The notes under the pieces: model-generated
Database searches by the model: none
What the model saw: only the letters and a program-made list of their open reading frames with translations
What the model was told of the DNA's origin: nothing
From: Nitrospirota bacterium
GTDB lineage: Bacteria; Nitrospirota; Thermodesulfovibrionia; UBA6902; JAJYJJ01
Assembly: GCA_021789595.1 (NCBI GenBank)
Contig: JAJYJJ010000004.1
Span: 1-64,000, forward strand
Length of the DNA stretch: 64,000 nucleotides
Reading direction: 5' to 3'
Translations under genes and position numbers: made by a program
In this document: one piece after another, positions 11,486-20,818 of the stretch
Numbering within the stretch: position 1 is the first letter of the stretch
How the letters are laid out: every line of letters starts with the position of its first letter

Positions 11486-12028
11486 ATGAGAGGTGAGGAT
11501 ATAAAAGATCCCTCACCGCCTCATGCCTCAGAAGACTTACGCTTTATCGCAGATTCCATGCTTGGCCGTTTATCAAGATGGCTGAGGCTTCTTGGCTATG
11601 ATACGCTGTACTTCCCAACCATAGAGGATAACAAGATCATCAGGATAGCAAGGTCTGAGGGCAGGATACTGCTGACAAGGGATACACGCCTTATAAAAGA
11701 AAAGGGCGTTGGTGTTAAGTTTCTCCTTTTGACAAGCAACGACACCGTTCATCAGGTGCTTGAGGTGATAAAGATATTTGGCCTTATGGCAGGGGATATG
11801 AAAAGATGTGCGCTCTGCAATGGGGTATTGAAGAACATTGAAAAGGCATCTGTGCAGGATTCTGTCCCTGAGTATGTCTATTTGAATTTCAGCTCTTTTA
11901 TGAAATGCACTGAATGTGGTAAGGTTTACTGGCAGGGTTCTCATATAAGGAGATTTAGAGATAGATTTGAGAAGATGATCTCAGTATCTTCAGAGAGCAA
12001 CCAGGATATGGAGGAGACAGAGAACTGA
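11486..12028 (+). CDS. Mut7-C RNase domain protein (PIN-like plus zinc ribbon)
   Basis: This 180-residue protein matches the Mut7-C family (formerly DUF82), a PIN-like nuclease fold fused to a C-terminal zinc ribbon. The fold is suggested by RFIADSMLGRLSRWLRLLGYDT, then GRILLTRDTRL with its acidic residue, and the ribbon by CALCNG (about 111-116) and CTEC (about 138-141). The cellular substrate is unknown for most bacterial members. The gene follows rpoC by 19 bases and precedes the potassium channel gene by one base, so all may share a transcript. Confidence 0.8.
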   Translation: MRGEDIKDPSPPHASEDLRFIADSMLGRLSRWLRLLGYDTLYFPTIEDNKIIRIARSEGRILLTRDTRLIKEKGVGVKFLLLTSNDTVHQVLEVIKIFGLMAGDMKRCALCNGVLKNIEKASVQDSVPEYVYLNFSSFMKCTECGKVYWQGSHIRRFRDRFEKMISVSSESNQDMEETEN

Positions 12029-12029
12029 G

Positions 12030-13058
12030 TTGGATCCGAGAAGGCAGCTTGGGATTTCTATCGCTCTTCTTGTTGTTGTTATTGCAACCGGGACAATCGG
12101 CTATAGCCTTGTAGAGGGCTGGAACCTCTTTGATTCCCTTTACATGACTGTGATAACATTAGCAACAATCGGATACAAAGAGGTTCATGAGCTTTCTAAA
12201 GCTGGAAGGGCATTTACTATATTCCTCGTATTCTTTGGTGTTGGCGCCATGGCCTATGCTGTTAGAAATGCTACAAAGGTCATGATCGAAGGAGAACTAA
12301 GGGAGGTCTTAGGGAGGAGAAGGGTGGAAAAGAAGATTAGAGACCTTAAGGGGCATCAGATAATCTGCGGCTACGGCAGGATGGGCAGGATAGTGTGTAG
12401 GGAGCTGTTCCAAAGGCATGTCCCGTTTGTAGTTGTTGAAAATAATCCCGAGGTTGTCGCAGGCCTTGACAAAGAGGTACTCATTATACAGGGCGATGCA
12501 ACACAGGACAATGTGCTTGAAGAGGCAGGCGTTAAAAAGGCGGATGGACTTGTATCCGTGCTTTCCTCTGATGCCGATAATCTCTATGTTGTGCTGAGTG
12601 CAAGGGGATTAAACCCGAACCTCACCATCGTTGCGAGGGCAGGGGAAGAGGGTTCTGAACAAAAACTCCTGAGGGCAGGCGCTGACAAGGTTGTCTCTCC
12701 ATACCACATAGGCGGCCTGAGAATCGCCCATACGATACTAAAGCCGGCGGTTGTGGATTTTATTGAGTTTGCAACAAGGAGTGGCAATCTTGAACTGCAG
12801 ATAGAGGAGATCCAGGTGAGAGAGGGTTCAAGGCTTTCGGGTCAAAGCCTTGATCAGTGTGGTATAAGAAAGGAGCTCGGCATTATCGTGGTTGCTATAA
12901 AAAGGGCTACGGGGGAGATGGAATTTAACCCCACATCCGATAGTGTTATATTAGCAGGTGATACCCTGATCGCCCTTGGCGAAAGCAGCCACCTGAAGAT
13001 ACTCGAGGAGATGATTGGTGTAAACAATTCAGCTATGTCAAGGGCCAGATCAGAATAG
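12030..13058 (+). CDS. Potassium channel with RCK (TrkA-N/TrkA-C) domains
   Basis: This 342-residue inner-membrane protein has two transmembrane helices (about 8-26 and 60-80) flanking a pore loop. A Rossmann RCK domain starts IICGYGRMGRIVCRELF at about residue 111, and a TrkA-C-type domain occupies the last 80 residues. The pore signature reads TLATIGYKEVH, so lysine replaces the last glycine of the GYG filter. The start is TTG 12030 (DPRRQLG), one base after the upstream stop. The 3' end overlaps the convergent endonuclease gene by 9 bases. Channel activity and ion selectivity are inferred. Confidence 0.85.
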   Translation: MDPRRQLGISIALLVVVIATGTIGYSLVEGWNLFDSLYMTVITLATIGYKEVHELSKAGRAFTIFLVFFGVGAMAYAVRNATKVMIEGELREVLGRRRVEKKIRDLKGHQIICGYGRMGRIVCRELFQRHVPFVVVENNPEVVAGLDKEVLIIQGDATQDNVLEEAGVKKADGLVSVLSSDADNLYVVLSARGLNPNLTIVARAGEEGSEQKLLRAGADKVVSPYHIGGLRIAHTILKPAVVDFIEFATRSGNLELQIEEIQVREGSRLSGQSLDQCGIRKELGIIVVAIKRATGEMEFNPTSDSVILAGDTLIALGESSHLKILEEMIGVNNSAMSRARSE

Positions 13059-14324
13059 CCCCATCTGTCCTTTTTCAGGCATATCTGCTTCTTCTTTTAT
13101 GTCGATTTTTTGTCTCTTTTTGCCGAATATGCTGATTACCCCATGAATTCCATCATAGCCAGGCGTTATTGAAAGCTGCTTGTTCCTCACACGCATTATG
13201 CCTTCTGAAACCCGTGGCTCTGTAATCCGTTTAATCTCCTCTTCGGGCATATCAAGGAGTATGAAGAATTCTGAGCCGGCCATTGCTATCATACGGTCGT
13301 ATTCCTTCTGCACGGTTGATGTATTTACCCCTACTGCAAGGGCCTCGGCTATTATCTCCTCAAGTGGTACAAGGTGTCTTGCAGGTATGGCATCCTCCGG
13401 TATAAAGCCTGCTTTTCTATCTGAAAGTTCTTCAACCCTGCTCATAACCCCTACAGTGACAGGCTTACCGCATACAGGACATCTGCCGCGGTGTTTCTTT
13501 GTATCTTCAGGGGAAAGCATGATATTGCATGCCCTGTGGCCGTCATAATGGTATTTGCCCTCCTCAGGGTAAGACTCTATGGTAAATAGAAACCGCTTTT
13601 TATCCTTTTCTTTGATTATCCTGACAATCTCGTTATAATCCATCTCCGCATCAAAGACATTTGCCTCCCTACCGAGCTTTGAAGGAGAATGTGCATCTGA
13701 ATTTGAGATAAGCGTAATCCTGTCAAGGCCGGATAGTCTCCAGTTCATTGCAGGGTCCGAGGACAGACCTGTCTCTATGGCATGTATATATCTGGAATAT
13801 TCACCAAAACACTCCTCGATGGAATCAAAGCCTGAGTTGCTTCCAAATACAGAAAACCACGGCGTCCAGGCGTGTGCTGGGATGACCATGCAGTCAGGCG
13901 AGGCATCCATAGCAATCTTGACAATCTCTTTAGCTGGGATGCCGAGTATGGGCAATCCAGCCGACGACAGATTCCCTCTCTTGCTGAGCGCGGAGTTTAT
14001 CTTTAATGCGGCCTCAAAGCTTGGTGCAAGGATGATATTGTGTATCCTGCGCATCTTTCCACCCTCGCTGTAGATATGGCTTATCTCGGCTGTCAGCATA
14101 AAATAGGGCGGCCTGTTGGTGTCCTTTAAAGAGAAAAGGCCGTTTTGAGCAGAGCGCAGCTCTGACTTCAGTAAAGAGAAATACAATGGGTGTGTGAAAT
14201 CCCCTGTGCCAACGATGTCAATACCCTTTTTCTTTGCCCAGAGGGCAATCGTCCTCACATCCATGTCCTTGCTTGTGGCACGGCTAAATTTAGAATGGAT
14301 ATGGAGGTCTGCTATTATACGCAA
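13050..14324 (-). CDS. Endonuclease Q family protein (PHP domain)
   Basis: This 424-residue protein belongs to the EndoQ family, PHP-domain nucleases that cut 5' of deaminated bases (hypoxanthine, uracil) in DNA. The N-terminal PHP block IADLHIHSKFSRATS gives metal-binding histidines, and SNSDAHSPSKLGREA gives another. A cysteine cluster (ACNIM...GRCPVCGKP) lies near residues 254-280. The last five residues, QMGLF, fit a sliding-clamp binding motif. TTG 14324 has GAGGAG at 6 bases' spacing. It converges on the channel gene and overlaps its last codons. Confidence 0.85.
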   Translation of the reverse strand: MRIIADLHIHSKFSRATSKDMDVRTIALWAKKKGIDIVGTGDFTHPLYFSLLKSELRSAQNGLFSLKDTNRPPYFMLTAEISHIYSEGGKMRRIHNIILAPSFEAALKINSALSKRGNLSSAGLPILGIPAKEIVKIAMDASPDCMVIPAHAWTPWFSVFGSNSGFDSIEECFGEYSRYIHAIETGLSSDPAMNWRLSGLDRITLISNSDAHSPSKLGREANVFDAEMDYNEIVRIIKEKDKKRFLFTIESYPEEGKYHYDGHRACNIMLSPEDTKKHRGRCPVCGKPVTVGVMSRVEELSDRKAGFIPEDAIPARHLVPLEEIIAEALAVGVNTSTVQKEYDRMIAMAGSEFFILLDMPEEEIKRITEPRVSEGIMRVRNKQLSITPGYDGIHGVISIFGKKRQKIDIKEEADMPEKGQMGLF

Positions 14325-14447
14325 ATGGATCTCCTCCTCTTTATTGTGGATTAATTATAATTTCAATAGTGCATTATGTCCAGAGGTTTATTATTGTTTC
14401 AGAACTCAGGTTGACATTGCTCTGGTCTTTGGGATTCAATATAGTTT

Positions 14448-15371
14448 ATGGATGTCTTTGATAGCATAATTGAATTAATAGGCAAAACCCCTATTGTCAG
14501 ACTCAGACACCTGTTGGGCGAAGACGACGCAGAGGTTTATGCAAAGCTCGAAGGCTTTAATCCAGGCGGTTCTGTAAAGGACAGGATTGCTTTTTCTATG
14601 ATTGAGGCAGCAGAGAGGGATGGAAGCCTCAAGCCAGGTGGTACAATCATTGAGCCGACAAGTGGCAATACAGGGATTGGTCTTGCCATGGTAGCCTGTG
14701 TAAAGGGTTATAGGCTGATCCTGACCATGTCAGAAGCCATGAGTCTTGAAAGAAGGCAGCTTATGCAGGCATATGGTGCGGAGATTATCCTTACACCGGC
14801 GGCAGGCGGGATGATGGGTGCTGTTGACAGGGCAATGGAGATTCTAAAAGGAAATCCTGATTATTTTATGCCATATCAGTTTGAAAACCCTGCAAACCCT
14901 GATGTCCACAGAAGGACAACTGCTAAAGAGATTGTTGATGCTGTTGGCACTGAGATAGATGCCTTTGTTGCAGGGGTCGGCACAGGTGGTACAATCACAG
15001 GGGTCGGCGAAGTATTAAAGGAGCAAAATCAGAGCATAAGGATTATTGCTGTTGAGCCTGCTGGCTCTCCTGTCCTGTCCGGCGGCAGCCCAGGCCCGCA
15101 CAGGATTGCTGGCATCGGTGCTGGTTTTTTCCCGGGCGTTCTAAATAAAGGGATATACGATGAGGTAATACAAGTAACCGATGACGATGCTATCAATATG
15201 ACAAAGATGCTTGCAAGTAGGGAGGGCATTCTTGTCGGCATATCCTCAGGGGCTGCTGCATGGGCTGCGATTAAGATTGCAAAGGAGCTTGGAAAAGGCA
15301 AAAGGGTTGTAGCCATATTCCCTGACAGGGGTGACAGGTATCTGAGCACAGGGATTTTTGATAGCAAATAA
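14448..15371 (+). CDS. cysK: Cysteine synthase A (O-acetylserine sulfhydrylase)
   Basis: This PLP enzyme (307 residues) makes cysteine from O-acetylserine and sulfide. The PLP lysine lies in NPGGSVKDR (about residues 36-44), the TSGNTGIG loop binds substrate, and GTGGTITGVGEVLK binds the PLP phosphate. The C-terminal GISSGAA block is present and the length is normal. It is divergently arranged from the endonuclease Q gene with 123 bases between them, and is 23 bases upstream of queE. Confidence 0.94.
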   Translation: MDVFDSIIELIGKTPIVRLRHLLGEDDAEVYAKLEGFNPGGSVKDRIAFSMIEAAERDGSLKPGGTIIEPTSGNTGIGLAMVACVKGYRLILTMSEAMSLERRQLMQAYGAEIILTPAAGGMMGAVDRAMEILKGNPDYFMPYQFENPANPDVHRRTTAKEIVDAVGTEIDAFVAGVGTGGTITGVGEVLKEQNQSIRIIAVEPAGSPVLSGGSPGPHRIAGIGAGFFPGVLNKGIYDEVIQVTDDDAINMTKMLASREGILVGISSGAAAWAAIKIAKELGKGKRVVAIFPDRGDRYLSTGIFDSK

Positions 15372-15394
15372 AAAGGTGTTTTTAGGTTTATGCA

Positions 15395-16030
15395 GTGAAG
15401 GTATCTGAGATATTCCTCAGTATTCAGGGCGAGTCTACCTATGCCGGGCTTCCATGCGTTTTTATCAGGTTGACAGGATGTAATATGAGATGCACATATT
15501 GTGATACGAGGTATGCATACACAGGTGGCTATGAACGGTCAATAGATGAAATAGTCAACGCCGTCCAGTCTTACAGCATCCCGCTTGTAGAGATTACAGG
15601 AGGCGAGCCCCTCTTACAGGCAGAGACCCCTATGCTGGTTAAAAGGCTCATAGATATGGGATTCCATGTGCTGATTGAAACCAACGGTTCCATGTCTATC
15701 AGAGGGATGGACAGCAGGGCCATAGTCATTATGGATATAAAGACCCCCAGAAGTGGTGAGGCAGATAAACTGAATGTGGAAAACATAGGACTTTTAAAGA
15801 AGACCGATGAGGTAAAATTCGTGATAACAGGAAGAGAGGATTATCTGTGGGCTAAGGATATGCTTGAGAGATACAGCCTTGATAAGAGGTGCCCTGTCCT
15901 TTTTTCACCTGCCTGCGGGGTATTAAATCCAGATACACTGGCCTCATGGATTATTAAAGACAGGCTGCCTGTAAGATTAAATCTACAGATGCACAAATAT
16001 ATCTTTGGCATGGATAAAAGAGGGGTCTGA
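15395..16030 (+). CDS. queE: 7-carboxy-7-deazaguanine synthase (radical SAM)
   Basis: QueE (211 residues) converts carboxytetrahydropterin to 7-carboxy-7-deazaguanine in queuosine/preQ0 synthesis. The N-terminal FLSIQGESTYAG is followed by GCNMRCTYCDT, the CX3CX2C iron-sulfur motif of radical SAM enzymes, and EITGGEPLLQ. The GTG start at 15395 is forced because the nearby ATG at 15390 meets a stop after two codons. No queC, queD or queF is in the window. Confidence 0.92.
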   Translation: MKVSEIFLSIQGESTYAGLPCVFIRLTGCNMRCTYCDTRYAYTGGYERSIDEIVNAVQSYSIPLVEITGGEPLLQAETPMLVKRLIDMGFHVLIETNGSMSIRGMDSRAIVIMDIKTPRSGEADKLNVENIGLLKKTDEVKFVITGREDYLWAKDMLERYSLDKRCPVLFSPACGVLNPDTLASWIIKDRLPVRLNLQMHKYIFGMDKRGV

Positions 16031-16052
16031 TAACTATGGGGGCATCTTTGAA

Positions 16053-17729
16053 TTATTGCCGCTTAAAAAGCCTTCTTAGGTCATTCAGGCTCAGATGTAT
16101 CCTGGTCGGCCTGCCATGCGGACATTTATACGGTTGTCTTGTTTTATTCAGGTCATCAATAAGAAAGTCCAGCTTATCCCTGGAGAGCAACTCTCCTGAC
16201 TTTACAGCATTGCTGCATGCTATCCTTGCGGCAAGCCTCTCCCTTAAGGACTTCTCCGCCGATGGTCCTTCAATAAACATTGATGCAATGTCATGTAGCA
16301 GACCTGTCAGATTAACCCCCTTTAGAGAAGACGGGATGCTGCTTATAAGGATGCTGTTGCCTCCAAAATCAGAGAACTCAAATCCAAGCTCAAGCATTGC
16401 ATCATTGTTCTTCATCAGCACACCGAATTCCTGCGGTGTCAATTGAACCCTGGCAGGGATCAGGAGCCTCTCGGAATCAATACCCTTTTCTAAGAGCCCT
16501 TCAAACAGGACCCTTTCGTGGGCTGCGTGCTGGTCTATGATGGTGAGCCCGTCATCATTGATATATGCAGTAAATGCATCGCCCAGATAAAGGTATCCCC
16601 TGCCTTCTTCATACAGGGGTATATCCTCCCTTAGAAACAGAGGTTTATCCTGCATCTCCAATTTGTGATATACCGCATCTGCCTCATCCTTTGCTATAGG
16701 CTGATGTTGTGCGATTGAATGGAAATTGGTTCTGACATCAAAGGGTGTTGTCTGTGACCTGCCTGCCCCCTCTTCCAACAGGCTATACACCGTGTTATAG
16801 AGGATATCTCCATCCTCGAATTTTATCTCCCTCTTGGCTGGGTGGATATTCACATCTACCCTGTGAGGGTCTATCTCCATAAAGATGAAATATACAGGGT
16901 GTCTGTCCTTTGGTATCAGGCCCTCATATGCCCTGTATACAGCATGGTTGATGGATGGGTTTTTCACAGGTCTTCTGTTTACAAAGAGATACTGATAATC
17001 TCTACCGTGCATAGTGAAATCAGATGTTGATGCCAGACAATAGATATCATCCTTTGAAAGCTCAATAAGGCCATTGATAAATTCCCTTCCATAGAGTTGA
17101 AGCAGCCTCTCTTTTATATCCCCCGCCCTTGAAAGCTCAAGGATCGACCTTCCATCGTGTTTGAGCGTTATTGATAATTCAGGGTAGGGTATGGCCCTCT
17201 GCATAACTGTCTCAATGATGTGTCTTAATTCTGTCTGGGTTGATTTGAGAAATTTCCTCCTTGCAGGGACATTGTAGAACAAGTCTCTTACCTCTATTGA
17301 TGTGCCTTTTATAGGGGAGGAGTCTTTTATCTCCTTTATCTCACCTGCCATAATCTCTATGGATGTGCCAGGGCTTGATTCCGATATGCCGGTTGTGATG
17401 GATACTTTTGATACAGATGCAATGGATGGGAGGGCCTCTCCCCTGAAGCCGAGGGTCTTTATCCTGAAAAGGTCATCAATACTCTTTAATTTGCTTGTGG
17501 CATGCCTCTTAAAGGCAAGTATGGCATCCTCATGCTCCATGCCCGTGCCATTGTCAATGAGCCTTATAAGCCTTTTGCCGCCATTTGCTACATCTATGAC
17601 CATCTCTGTTGCACCTGCATCTATGGAGTTTTCAAGGAGCTCCTTCAGGGCAGATGCAGGCCTTTCCACGACCTCGCCTGCAGCAATCTTGTTCTTTATA
17701 TCATCAGGGAGTATGATTATTTTTGGCAT
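16053..17729 (-). CDS. mutL: DNA mismatch repair protein MutL
   Basis: MutL (558 residues) couples mismatch recognition to strand removal. The N-terminal GHKL ATPase has KIAAGEVVERPASALKEL, DNGTGM and TLGFRGEALPSIASV. The C-terminal domain has DQHAAHERVLFE, which fits the DQHA-X2-E-X4-E metal motif of nicking MutL proteins, plus ACSNAVK and CPHGRPT. So this MutL is probably an endonuclease, unlike the E. coli form. ATG 17729 (MPKIIIL) matches family starts and overlaps lolD by 26 bases. No mutS or mutH is in the window. Confidence 0.95.
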   Translation of the reverse strand: MPKIIILPDDIKNKIAAGEVVERPASALKELLENSIDAGATEMVIDVANGGKRLIRLIDNGTGMEHEDAILAFKRHATSKLKSIDDLFRIKTLGFRGEALPSIASVSKVSITTGISESSPGTSIEIMAGEIKEIKDSSPIKGTSIEVRDLFYNVPARRKFLKSTQTELRHIIETVMQRAIPYPELSITLKHDGRSILELSRAGDIKERLLQLYGREFINGLIELSKDDIYCLASTSDFTMHGRDYQYLFVNRRPVKNPSINHAVYRAYEGLIPKDRHPVYFIFMEIDPHRVDVNIHPAKREIKFEDGDILYNTVYSLLEEGAGRSQTTPFDVRTNFHSIAQHQPIAKDEADAVYHKLEMQDKPLFLREDIPLYEEGRGYLYLGDAFTAYINDDGLTIIDQHAAHERVLFEGLLEKGIDSERLLIPARVQLTPQEFGVLMKNNDAMLELGFEFSDFGGNSILISSIPSSLKGVNLTGLLHDIASMFIEGPSAEKSLRERLAARIACSNAVKSGELLSRDKLDFLIDDLNKTRQPYKCPHGRPTRIHLSLNDLRRLFKRQ

Positions 17730-18402
17730 CAACAATCCTGCCGTCAAGCATCTTTATGGTTCTGTGACATTCAGAGGCGAGTTTCTCATTGTGTGTAACG
17801 ATTACGAATGTAATACCCTTATCCGTATTTAATCTTTTAAGCAGGTCAAATAGTTCTTCGCCTGTCTTTGTGTCAAGGTTTCCGGTTGGCTCATCAGCAA
17901 GGACAACCATGGGATCGAGTATCAATGCCCGTGCAACCGCAACCCTCTGTTGTTCCCCGCCGCTCATCTCTCCTGGCTTGTGTGAAAACCTGTCCCCAAG
18001 GCCGAGTTCCCCAAGCAGGGACTCTGCCTTCTGCCGTACATTCTTTTGGGGGGTGCCCATTATAAGACCTGGCATCATAACATTCTCTAATGCACTGAAT
18101 TCTGGCAGGAGGTGATGGAATTGAAATACAAAACCAACAGACCTGTTTCTGAAGGATGCCAGTGCATCATCAGAAAGTGCAAAGATGTCCTTACCCTCAT
18201 AAAGAAGCCTTCCGGATGACGGCCTGTCAAGTGCACCGAGGATCTGCAAGAAGGTGCTCTTTCCAACGCCTGATGCACCAACTATGCTCATCATCTCACC
18301 GCGATGTATTGTAATTGTTATGCCATTTAATACATTAATTGAGCCTGCAAAGACAGGAAAGGATTTGTATATATTATCTACCTCAATCAGAGGGCTTTTC
18401 AT
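17704..18402 (-). CDS. lolD: Lipoprotein-releasing ABC transporter ATPase LolD
   Basis: This 232-residue ATPase powers extraction of lipoproteins from the inner membrane. Walker A is GASGVGKST, the signature is SGGEQQRVAVARAL, Walker B is VVLADEPTGNLD, and the switch histidine is in VIVTHN. It sits downstream of the LolC/E-type permease gene, separated by a small membrane-protein gene, and overlaps both the small gene (20 bases) and mutL. The overlaps suggest translational coupling. Confidence 0.93.
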   Translation of the reverse strand: MKSPLIEVDNIYKSFPVFAGSINVLNGITITIHRGEMMSIVGASGVGKSTFLQILGALDRPSSGRLLYEGKDIFALSDDALASFRNRSVGFVFQFHHLLPEFSALENVMMPGLIMGTPQKNVRQKAESLLGELGLGDRFSHKPGEMSGGEQQRVAVARALILDPMVVLADEPTGNLDTKTGEELFDLLKRLNTDKGITFVIVTHNEKLASECHRTIKMLDGRIVDAKNNHTP

Positions 18403-18640
18403 CGGTCTTGCTATCTCCCTTTAGTTTCTTTATCCCCTTTTCCACCTTGCCAACACCCTCTTTGATCTTATCTGCCTTTTCTCCCACAGACTCTGATTCC
18501 TTTTTTATAATCCTTCCTGCCTTTTCGCTTTTCCGGCCAAACCACCTGAATTTCTCTCCTCCCTCCCACAGGGCAAGGCCAAAAAATATAATCAGTGCTA
18601 TGACAACAATGCATATCAGTCTTTTCAAGAGCTTGAACAT
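18383..18640 (-). CDS. Small single-span membrane protein in the lol operon
   Basis: This 85-residue protein is unrecognised. Residues 6-26 form one hydrophobic helix (LICIVVIALIIFFGLALWEGG), and the rest is highly charged and probably helical (repeated KAGRI, EKADKIKEGVGKVEKGIKKLKG), suggesting a coiled-coil or amphipathic tail. It lies 5 bases after lolC and overlaps lolD by 20 bases, so it is co-translated with the exporter. A role in the Lol complex is possible but only contextual. Confidence 0.7.
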   Translation of the reverse strand: MFKLLKRLICIVVIALIIFFGLALWEGGEKFRWFGRKSEKAGRIIKKESESVGEKADKIKEGVGKVEKGIKKLKGDSKTDEKPSD

Positions 18641-18645
18641 TGTTT

Positions 18646-19872
18646 TTATTCATACCTCAATGGCTCTACAGGATTCAGCCTTGCAGCCTGCCATGATGGA
18701 TATAGGGTTGCAAGAAAACTTATTATGATTGCCGAGGTCGAGATCAGTATAAAATCGCTCAGCCTCATATTTACAGGCAGATGGCTGAGATTATAGATGT
18801 CTGCTGGAAGCGTGATGAACTTAAAGGTCTTTAAGAGGTAGCATACAGCATATCCGCCGATGACCCCTATCACAGTTCCTATAACGCCTATGATAAGCCC
18901 CTGGATCATGAATATGGACATTATGCCCCTGCTTGTTGCGCCCATGGCCTTTAGTATTGCAATCTCCCTGGCTTTTTCAATCACAAGCATGACAAGTGTG
19001 CTTACTATATTGAAAGACGCCACAAGTATTATGAGGATGAGTATTATAAACATGGTAATCTTCTCAAGCTTCAGTGCAGAAAAAAGGTTTTTGTTCATCT
19101 GCATCCAGTCCCTTGTGAAGTATGGGAAGCCAAGCCTCTGCTGTATGTCTTTTGAGATGCCTTCTGCCCTGTAGATATCATCCACCTTTAATTCTATCCC
19201 TGTCACCTCATCAGGCATATTAAAGAAACCCTGGGCATCTTTCAGGTTTATATAGGCAAGGTTAGCATCGTATTCGTACATCCCGGATTCAAATATCCCT
19301 GCAACCCTGAAGCCCCTTATCTTTGGCGTTATGCCGAGCGGGCCGATGGCACCTACAGGCGATATCATATTGACCCTGTCTCCAGGGAAGAGGCCAAGAT
19401 TTCTTGATAGCTCTTTGCCTATGAGGATTGGGGGCAGGTCTCCTTTTGCCTTCATTGCCTCAAGTGCGTCTCTGCTGATGCCTTTGAGTATATTTGTTGT
19501 CGTTATCTCTTTATCAGGGTCTATGCCCCTTATAACAACGCCGTGCACCCTTTCACCTGATGCGAGCATTACCTGTCCTAATATAAAGGGTGCCGATGAA
19601 AGGACATGCGGCTCGCCCTTTATCCTCCGCATTACATCCATATAATCTTTCATCGGGCCGTTTGAGTTAAGGATGACTATGTGTGCATTTACCCCGAGGA
19701 TCTTCTTCTGGATGTTATCCTGAAATCCTGTCATGACAGACAGTACTATAATAAGCGCCATTACCCCGAGAGCAACCCCGCCGATGGATATGACTGTGTT
19801 GAATGAGATACCCTTGTGTTTCTTTTTTGCCTTGAGGTATCTCAGGGCAATGAAAAACTGATACGGCATCAT
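18646..19872 (-). CDS. lolC: Lipoprotein-releasing ABC transporter permease LolC/E
   Basis: This 408-residue permease belongs to the LolC/LolE (FtsX-like) family. TM1 at about residues 25-48 includes ISIGGVALGVMALIIVLSVMTGF, a large periplasmic domain covers about 50-265, and three more helices end with LSFDIL-like segments and NPVEPLRYE. One permease gene is present, as in genomes with a LolF-type or homodimeric exporter. It heads the operon with the small protein, lolD and mutL. ATG 19872 or the adjacent ATG 19869 could start. Confidence 0.9.
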   Translation of the reverse strand: MMPYQFFIALRYLKAKKKHKGISFNTVISIGGVALGVMALIIVLSVMTGFQDNIQKKILGVNAHIVILNSNGPMKDYMDVMRRIKGEPHVLSSAPFILGQVMLASGERVHGVVIRGIDPDKEITTTNILKGISRDALEAMKAKGDLPPILIGKELSRNLGLFPGDRVNMISPVGAIGPLGITPKIRGFRVAGIFESGMYEYDANLAYINLKDAQGFFNMPDEVTGIELKVDDIYRAEGISKDIQQRLGFPYFTRDWMQMNKNLFSALKLEKITMFIILILIILVASFNIVSTLVMLVIEKAREIAILKAMGATSRGIMSIFMIQGLIIGVIGTVIGVIGGYAVCYLLKTFKFITLPADIYNLSHLPVNMRLSDFILISTSAIIISFLATLYPSWQAARLNPVEPLRYE

Positions 19873-20028
19873 CTAAACCGCCTTTTAAATCCTTTCAGGT
19901 TTAAAATTCGTCTGCATATAAACAATAGACGCTCTATTATACACATTTTAAAGCGGATATTTTTAGGTAAAATTTACATATCGTTCAGGCAGGTATATGC
20001 CGGGCAAGATATTATATGAGGACGAATT

Positions 20029-20769
20029 TTATCGGATGGGCCCTGTTGGGTCATTTTTCATGACCTTCGCCCTTTGACCGTGGCTTAGAACCTCTATCAT
20101 TCTCTCGATGGACTCATCGTGAAGCCTCTCGATCCTTTTTTGCGTAAACATCGCAGGGAATCTTCTGTCTATTAATTCGAGCATCCTCTGCTGTTTTAAT
20201 CCTGATAGTATGACTATCCCTTTAAAGATCCTCTTGTTTGTTTTAAAGGAGAATAGCGCCCTGTTAAGATTGTTCTCAAGAAGAGGGTCGTTCCTCCTCT
20301 GAACCATACGGTCAAACCTTACTGCCAGCATCCAGTATTTTCTGTCTATATAGCTGTCGGCCTTGAATTCCAATATTGTGTGACCTATGTTCTTAATGCC
20401 AACCTTCAAATCGGGTATGAGCTGGCTGTGTGCAACAGTATCTGCAGCAAGGTGGCTGAGGTAACCGTATGCAAATGCCTTTTGTTGTCGGCTTTTTGCT
20501 GCATCAAGGAGGCCAAGGCCAACCTGCCAGTTATGTGAATTTCTGTCATGTGTGAGCAGTTTCTTGCCGAATATTATGTCGGCTATAATATTGCCGTAAA
20601 GGAAGTCTGATTTATACCTCTTTATCATGGCATATATCCCTGCCGGGATGAGGGCCTCAAAGGACAGTATCTCGTTGCCGAGATACAGATGGGTCAATGG
20701 CCCCCATGCAAAGGCCATAGAGGGCACAAGCAGAAAGGATATAAAGAGGATTATCTTGAATAACTTCAT
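20029..20769 (-). CDS. Exported zinc-dependent phospholipase C-like protein
   Basis: This protein (246 residues) has a signal peptide (KLFKIILFISFLLVPSMAFA) with mature start AWGPLTHLYLGNEIL. It fits the zinc-dependent phospholipase C fold: WG..TH near the N-terminus and a later SHLAADTVAHSQ block. Such proteins cleave phospholipid head groups or related esters, but the substrate here is unknown. ATG 20769 is chosen because the signal peptide begins there; an in-frame codon 4 residues upstream is possible. It stands alone between lolC and the redox operon. Confidence 0.7.
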   Translation of the reverse strand: MKLFKIILFISFLLVPSMAFAWGPLTHLYLGNEILSFEALIPAGIYAMIKRYKSDFLYGNIIADIIFGKKLLTHDRNSHNWQVGLGLLDAAKSRQQKAFAYGYLSHLAADTVAHSQLIPDLKVGIKNIGHTILEFKADSYIDRKYWMLAVRFDRMVQRRNDPLLENNLNRALFSFKTNKRIFKGIVILSGLKQQRMLELIDRRFPAMFTQKRIERLHDESIERMIEVLSHGQRAKVMKNDPTGPIR

Positions 20770-20818
20770 ATTAATGACCAATTATAGCACAACTGGATAT
20801 AACAATGCACGAACACTT

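Noticed and set aside
14411-14442. TTGACA upstream of cysK as a promoter
   Set aside because: No acceptable -10 hexamer lies at the right spacing; it resembles the 49227 promoter only in the -35 part.
17302-17832. Long plus-strand frame antisense to mutL and lolD
   Set aside because: Both minus-strand genes have clear family motifs; the antisense frame has none.
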